Assembly (NCBI GenBank): GCA_011046175.1
Contig: DSBB01000063.1
Span: 1 to 11,891, forward strand
Length of the DNA stretch: 11,891 nt
Direction: 5' to 3'
From: Candidatus Hydrogenedentota bacterium
Lineage (GTDB): Bacteria; Hydrogenedentota; Hydrogenedentia; Hydrogenedentales; CAITNO01
The position numbers were made by a program, and so were the translations under genes. This document shows, piece by piece, positions 8,466-11,891 of the stretch (within the stretch, counting starts at the first letter, position 1; every line of letters starts with the position of its first letter). The notes under the pieces were generated by a model that did no database searches, was not told the DNA's origin, and worked only from the letters and a program-made list of their open reading frames with translations.

Positions 8466-8693
8466 CAGCCGACATGGGGGAAGACTGATAACACGCCGCT
8501 CATGCCCCTGCATGGGTCGCATCACTTTTCGCTTGCTCATGCGCAATGCGCCATTTCTTCGGTCCCTGTCCGCATCGAGTGAATAGGCGGCATACAACGG
8601 CTTGTTGCTCCACAACCCGCGACAGACTAACAACTTAACGCCATAATGCGCACAATGCGAATAACCACCGTAACGGCGCATTTGAAAAAGGGC
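8466..8693. other. Non-coding stretch before the thyX promoter, nothing recognised
   Basis: I see no gene, convincing terminator or known RNA motif here. There are short repeats only: GCTCATGC occurs at 8498-8505 and 8535-8542, and AATGCGCC at 8545-8552 recurs in inverted form at 8675-8682. Neither forms a compact hairpin. Transcription of the upstream lipid-transport operon must end somewhere in this stretch, possibly by a Rho-type mechanism, since no hairpin with a T-run is present. Confidence 0.5.
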
Positions 8694-8722
8694 TTGATTT
8701 TTCACGTGAAAGCAGGCATAAT
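8694..8722 (+). promoter_or_regulatory. Predicted sigma70-like promoter of thyX
   Basis: TTGATT (8694-8699) and CATAAT (8717-8722) are separated by 17 bases, the optimal sigma70 spacing, with 4 of 6 and 5 of 6 consensus matches. Transcription would start near 8729, inside the first NrdR-like box, leaving a leader of about 115 bases before the thyX start. The overlap with operator-like sites supports a regulated promoter. Strength and start site are predictions. Confidence 0.6.
8700..8711. promoter_or_regulatory. Perfect 12-bp palindrome between -35 and -10 boxes
   Basis: TTTCACGTGAAA is a perfect inverted repeat that begins one base after the predicted -35 box and ends five bases before the -10 box. 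A dimeric regulator bound here would block or remodel RNA polymerase binding. I cannot name the regulator from the sequence. Confidence 0.45.
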
Positions 8723-8736
8723 TCTATATGTTGTGC
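8721..8736. promoter_or_regulatory. NrdR box 1 upstream of thyX
   Basis: The 16 bases ATTCTATATGTTGTGC match the published NrdR consensus acaCwAtATaTwGtGt at 12 positions, including the core C, wA, AT, T, w and GtG. NrdR is the bacterial ATP/dATP-sensing repressor of ribonucleotide reductase genes. The box overlaps the end of the predicted -10 element and the expected transcription start, so binding should repress. Confidence 0.65.
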
Positions 8737-8751
8737 TGTTCGCTCAATTGT

Positions 8752-8767
8752 ACGCAAAATAGTGGGT
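8752..8767. promoter_or_regulatory. NrdR box 2 upstream of thyX
   Basis: The 16 bases ACGCAAAATAGTGGGT match the NrdR consensus at 12 of 16 positions. Its start is exactly 31 bases after that of box 1, which is three helical turns and the characteristic tandem spacing reported for NrdR operators. The pair is therefore more convincing than either box alone. It lies about 78 bases before the thyX start codon. Confidence 0.6.
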
Positions 8768-8844
8768 CAGAAGACTGCCATTGAGGACTGCGCAGAAAAG
8801 GCTGTACGGGACGGCTAACATTTTCTTAATTGAAGGAATTATGC

Positions 8845-9627
8845 GTGAAATCAGTAGAACCAAAAGTTTTTCTCATAGGCGAAACGCGGCTTGTTGAGGA
8901 TGGCCTGCAATCCTATTTGAACCATGCAGGTGTTCCTGGATGGAAAAGCGACGCGCCCAGCGACAGCGAGTTGTTGATTGAGGTCATGGGGCGCTTGTGC
9001 TACCGCAGTTTCGAGCCGGGACTGAATCCGAACGTTACCCGCGTGCGCGAGGGCAACGCGCCCTATCTTGCGAACATCGTGCAGGTGGGACACGGCAGCG
9101 TGCTAGAACATGCCGCGCTGAATTTTATCTTCGCCGACGTGAGCCGCGTGGTCACGCACGAGCTGGTGCGGCATCGCGCAGGCACCTCCATCTCGCAGGA
9201 GTCGCTGCGTTTCGTGCGGCTGGACGCGCTGTCCGCGTATGTGCCGCTGCATATCCGCGAGAGCGAAACGGGCATGGAAATTTTCGCGCGCACCTTCGAG
9301 CAGTTGGAAACCATCCAGCGCGAGTTGGCGCAATTATACGACATAGACGACGCAAAGGACTTTTCGGAGAAAAAGAAACTGACCTCGGCGTTCCGGCGCA
9401 TGGCGCCCATCGGCGTGGCGACGACCATCGGCTGGTCGTGCAACTTCCGCGCGCTGCGCCATGTCATCGAGATGCGCACCGACCCGCACGCCGAAGAGGA
9501 AATCCGCCTGTTGTTTGGTCAGGTGTATCATATCGCAAAAGACCGCCACCCGAATCTGTTCGCTGATTACGAAGAGGAGGAGGTGGACGGGCTGCCGTGG
9601 GTGAAGACAGTCCACGGGAAGGTATAG
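8845..9627 (+). CDS. thyX: FAD-dependent thymidylate synthase ThyX
   Basis: This 260-residue enzyme makes dTMP from dUMP with methylene-tetrahydrofolate and NAD(P)H through a flavin, the alternative to ThyA. The ThyX signature is clear: RHR at 109-111 followed by eight residues and S120 (RHRAGTSISQES), the RHRX7-8S motif that binds FAD and dUMP. GHGSVLEH (82-89) and the C-terminal RALRHVIEMRTDPHAEEEIR stretch (202-221) are also family hallmarks. The start is ambiguous. I prefer GTG at 8845 because AAGGA (8833-8837) lies seven bases before it; a TTG at 8830 in the same frame would contain that ribosome site, and the ATG at 8841 is out of frame. It lies 212 bases ahead of a ribonucleotide reductase gene on the same strand and behind an NrdR-like operator, so dTMP synthesis may be tied to deoxynucleotide supply. 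Confidence 0.97.
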   Translation: MKSVEPKVFLIGETRLVEDGLQSYLNHAGVPGWKSDAPSDSELLIEVMGRLCYRSFEPGLNPNVTRVREGNAPYLANIVQVGHGSVLEHAALNFIFADVSRVVTHELVRHRAGTSISQESLRFVRLDALSAYVPLHIRESETGMEIFARTFEQLETIQRELAQLYDIDDAKDFSEKKKLTSAFRRMAPIGVATTIGWSCNFRALRHVIEMRTDPHAEEEIRLLFGQVYHIAKDRHPNLFADYEEEEVDGLPWVKTVHGKV

Positions 9628-9666
9628 GCGCTTGAGCAGGTGTCACTATAAACCGGCAACATTTTG

Positions 9667-9755
9667 TATGGGACTTATGAGACTTATGGGACAACGATAT
9701 TTTCCGGCATTCGACGGATGACGCGCCACATGACTCCCATAACTCCCATATTTCC
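9667..9755. repeat. Inverted pair of 9-bp tandem repeat arrays
   Basis: The left array (9667-9693) has three nonamers, TATGGGACT, TATGAGACT and TATGGGACA. The right array (9729-9755) has CATGACTCC, CATAACTCC and CATATTTCC, which on the other strand read as the same kind of TATGGGAGT unit. The two arrays can pair as an imperfect stem: 9667-9688 with 9729-9750 gives 18 Watson-Crick pairs, one G-U and three mismatches over 22 positions, with a 40-base loop. It lies in the gap between thyX and the reductase gene. I infer an intergenic repeat element of the REP kind or a structured leader; I do not know its family. Confidence 0.7.
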
Positions 9756-9796
9756 CAACCGTCAATTGCCGTATTCGTCGGATTCAATCATGGATT

Positions 9797-9811
9797 GCGG
9801 GCAACGCCCGC
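9797..9811 (+). other. GC-rich hairpin upstream of the reductase gene
   Basis: GCGGGC-AAC-GCCCGC forms a perfect 6-bp stem with a three-base loop, ending 14 bases before the ribosome-binding AGGGAG. No T-run follows, so it is not a typical intrinsic terminator. It could insulate or modulate translation of the reductase mRNA, or be incidental. Confidence 0.35.
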
Positions 9812-9839
9812 GTTAGTGTGCAACAAGGGAGTATGCGTC

Positions 9840-11891
9840 ATGTTCGTGGTACGTGAACGGTTCAAACTCGACGAGCGTTTTTTGGAACAATACAAACACC
9901 GGCAGCCGGAGTGGGGGCCGCTGGGATACATCACCTACAAGCGCACCTATGCGCGGGTGGTCGCGGACGACCCGCACGGGCGTACCGAAGAGTATTGGGA
10001 AACCCTGCGGCGCGTGGTCGAGGGATGCTATACCATCCAATGGAATCATTGCCAGAGTCTGAAACTGCCGTGGAAGCGCGAGAAGGCGCAGCGCTCCGCC
10101 CAGGAGATGTTCCGGCTCATGTGGAATTTCCGGTTCCTGCCGCCTGGGCGCGGCCTGTGGATGATGGGCACGGACTACATTTATGAACGGGGCAGCGCGC
10201 CGCTGAACAACTGCGCTTTTGTGTCCACCGACGAGATAGACAACGACTTTGCGGAACCGTTCTGCTTCCTTATGGACTTGTCCATGCTGGGCACGGGCGT
10301 GGCGTTTGACACCAAGGGCGCGGGACTGGTCACCATCAGCAAACCCCAGATCGGCGGGTACACCCATGTGGTGGAAGACTCGAAGGAAGGCTGGACCGAT
10401 CTGGTGCGCGCCATCCTGAACGCCTACGTGGGCAGGGGCAAACGCCCCGTCGAGGTGGACTACTCGCGGATACGCCCGCAGGGCGCGCCCATCAAGACCT
10501 TCGGCGGCATCGCGCCGGGGCCGGGGCCGCTCAAGGAATGCATCGCGAACATAGACAAAATCCTCGCGCCCCGCGACGGGCATCCGATTTCCTCGTCGGA
10601 CATCACCGACCTGATGAACGTCATCGGCAAGTGCGTGGTGTCCGGCGGCGTGCGTCGCACCGCCGAACTCGCCCTGGGCGATCCGGACGACGAAGAGTAC
10701 CTGCAACTGAAGGACGAAAAGAAGCACAAGGAGGAATTGATGGCGTGGCGCTGGGCGTCCAACAACAGCATCATCGCCAAAGAGGGCATGAACTACATGG
10801 GCGCGGGCACACAGACCGCGTCCAACGGCGAACCGGGTTATTTCTGGCTCGAGAACGCCCGCGCCTACGGACGCCTGAAGGACGGCGCCACTTTTGTGGA
10901 CGCGAAGGTGGCGGGAACCAATCCCTGCGCCGAGCAAAGTTTGGAGTCTTACGAGATTTGCAACCTGGTCGAGACTTTCCCGTCCCGCCACGAGACCCTC
11001 GAAGAATACCTGCGCACACTCAAGTTCGCCTACCTCTACGCCAAGACCGTAACACTCATTCCCACGCATAACGAGCGCACCAACGCCATCATGCTGCGCA
11101 ACCGCCGCATCGGCCTGTCCCAGTCGGGCATCGTCGAAAGCTTCGCGCGCCATGGGCGCCGCGAGCATTTCCGCTGGTGCGACGAGGGCTACAAATACAT
11201 CTGCAAACTGGACCGGCTCTATTCGCAGTGGCTGTGTGTGCCCGAGAGCATCAAGAAAACCAGCATCAAGCCCAGCGGCACCGTATCGCTGCTGCCGGGC
11301 GTGACGCCGGGCATCCATTACCCGCACAGCCAGTTCTACTGGCGCACCATCCGCCTCGACAAGACCAGTCCGCTCATCGAACCCATCCGCAACGCCGGAT
11401 ACCGCCTCGAAGAATCCGTCTACGGCGACAATACGCTCGTCGCCTACTTCCCCGTGAAGGAGAAATTTTTCCTGCGCAGCAAAAAAGACGTGTCCGTGTG
11501 GGAGCAGGTCGAGAACGTCGCCCAGATGCAATACTACTGGGCGGACAACCAAGTCAGCGCCACCATCACCTTCAAACAAGACGAGGCGCAGGACATCCCT
11601 TACATCCTCGAGCTCTACGAAACACGGCTGAAGTCCATCAGCTTCCTGCCGCTCAAGGAACACAACTATCCCCAGGCGCCGTATCAGGAAATCAACCAAG
11701 ACATCTACGTCTACGCCGTCAGCAAACTCAAGCCGGTAAACTTCCAGCACGTCAACACCGACGAAGCGCAGGACCTCTACTGCGACGGCGACAAGTGCGA
11801 GATCATCATCACCGAGAAACTGCCTGAACAGCAGGAAGTCCCCTTCGACGCGGATGCCGACGAAACGGCGCTGCCCGACGAAGAAGAAGTC
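9840..11891 (+). CDS. nrdJ: Adenosylcobalamin-dependent ribonucleoside-triphosphate reductase (class II, monomeric type), cut at 3' end
   Basis: The gene runs 684 codons to the window edge without a stop. It reduces ribonucleotides to deoxyribonucleotides using a thiyl radical made from coenzyme B12, without oxygen. Motifs match the Lactobacillus leichmannii RTPR type: LNNCAFVST with C125 (equivalent to C119), NPCAEQSLESYEIC with C363, E365 and C374 (equivalent to C408, E410 and C419, same spacing), IRPQGAPIKTFGG (about 212-224), GGVRRTAELALGD, RWASNNS and IKPSGTV. The shuttle cysteine pair is C648/C653 in CDGDKC, the same C-x4-C spacing as C731/C736. The ATG at 9840 has AGGGAG at 9826-9831; an ATG at 9833 is out of frame and soon stops. 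Two oddities: the region between FLMDLSMLGTGVAF and EDSKEGW seems shorter than in L. leichmannii, and at least 31 acidic residues follow the redox pair, which in that enzyme is almost at the C-terminus. Confidence 0.96.
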   Translation, partial: MFVVRERFKLDERFLEQYKHRQPEWGPLGYITYKRTYARVVADDPHGRTEEYWETLRRVVEGCYTIQWNHCQSLKLPWKREKAQRSAQEMFRLMWNFRFLPPGRGLWMMGTDYIYERGSAPLNNCAFVSTDEIDNDFAEPFCFLMDLSMLGTGVAFDTKGAGLVTISKPQIGGYTHVVEDSKEGWTDLVRAILNAYVGRGKRPVEVDYSRIRPQGAPIKTFGGIAPGPGPLKECIANIDKILAPRDGHPISSSDITDLMNVIGKCVVSGGVRRTAELALGDPDDEEYLQLKDEKKHKEELMAWRWASNNSIIAKEGMNYMGAGTQTASNGEPGYFWLENARAYGRLKDGATFVDAKVAGTNPCAEQSLESYEICNLVETFPSRHETLEEYLRTLKFAYLYAKTVTLIPTHNERTNAIMLRNRRIGLSQSGIVESFARHGRREHFRWCDEGYKYICKLDRLYSQWLCVPESIKKTSIKPSGTVSLLPGVTPGIHYPHSQFYWRTIRLDKTSPLIEPIRNAGYRLEESVYGDNTLVAYFPVKEKFFLRSKKDVSVWEQVENVAQMQYYWADNQVSATITFKQDEAQDIPYILELYETRLKSISFLPLKEHNYPQAPYQEINQDIYVYAVSKLKPVNFQHVNTDEAQDLYCDGDKCEIIITEKLPEQQEVPFDADADETALPDEEEV

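Noticed and set aside
7677..8705. A 342-codon open frame on the minus strand
   Set aside because: It lies opposite the end of mlaD, the lipoprotein gene and part of the non-coding gap. Its product is low in recognisable structure, while the plus-strand genes have motifs, lipobox and ribosome sites.
8830..8844. Upstream TTG start for thyX
   Set aside because: It would place the AAGGA ribosome site inside the coding region; GTG at 8845 has proper spacing. This remains slightly uncertain.
9643..9658. A possible NrdR box just after thyX (TCACTATA half)
   Set aside because: Only the left half matches. The right half is poor and no partner box lies 31 bp away.
9628..9839. A cobalamin riboswitch upstream of the B12-dependent reductase gene
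   Set aside because: I looked for a B12-box-like sequence and the expected fold and saw neither. The gap is also occupied by the nonamer arrays.
9813..11750. A 645-codon open frame on the minus strand
   Set aside because: It is the antisense shadow of the class II reductase gene, whose plus-strand frame carries all catalytic motifs with correct spacing. The antisense product is rich in Val, Asp, His and Arg and matches no family; long antisense frames are expected in GC-rich genes.

Overview
The window reads as an ordinary chromosomal segment of a moderately GC-rich, Gram-negative (double-membrane) bacterium. The outer membrane is inferred from a complete Mla/MCE-type lipid transport operon. 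FAD-dependent thymidylate synthase (ThyX) next to a monomeric adenosylcobalamin-dependent ribonucleotide reductase fits a strict or facultative anaerobe, or a deep-branching environmental lineage. My loose guess is a Hydrogenedentota, Planctomycetota or Lentisphaerota-like organism; this rests on gene style only and is weak.

Layout. Minus strand, 1-1426: a MoxR-family AAA+ ATPase gene followed two bases later by a DUF58 gene that runs off the left edge. Minus strand, 1624-2589: a dienelactone-hydrolase-like alpha/beta hydrolase whose nucleophile serine is replaced by glycine. Plus strand, 2799-8465: ligA (NAD-dependent DNA ligase), overlapping by 8 bases a STAS-MlaE fusion permease, then MlaF ATPase, MlaD (MCE) substrate-binding protein and a PqiC/ABC_trans_aux-type lipoprotein. 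Plus strand, 8845 to the right edge: thyX, then a class II ribonucleoside-triphosphate reductase gene cut by the window end.

How the genes work together. MoxR and DUF58 proteins are usual partners in a chaperone or envelope-stress module. MlaE, MlaF, MlaD and the lipoprotein together make an ABC phospholipid transporter across the periplasm, and their tight spacing after ligA suggests co-transcription with a housekeeping gene. ThyX makes dTMP and the reductase makes the other deoxynucleotides.

The most informative non-coding signal is upstream of thyX. A good sigma70-like promoter has a perfect 12-bp palindrome between its -35 and -10 boxes. It is followed by two 16-bp matches to the NrdR box whose centres lie 31 bp apart, the spacing known for NrdR regulons, so this DNA-precursor locus is probably NrdR-controlled. 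Between thyX and the reductase gene lies an unusual pair of inverted arrays of 9-bp repeats, followed by a short GC-rich hairpin.

I see no CRISPR array, tRNA, rRNA, transposase, phage gene or defence system, and no wholly new multi-gene system. The points worth a second look are the regulatory region, the nonamer arrays and the serine-less hydrolase.
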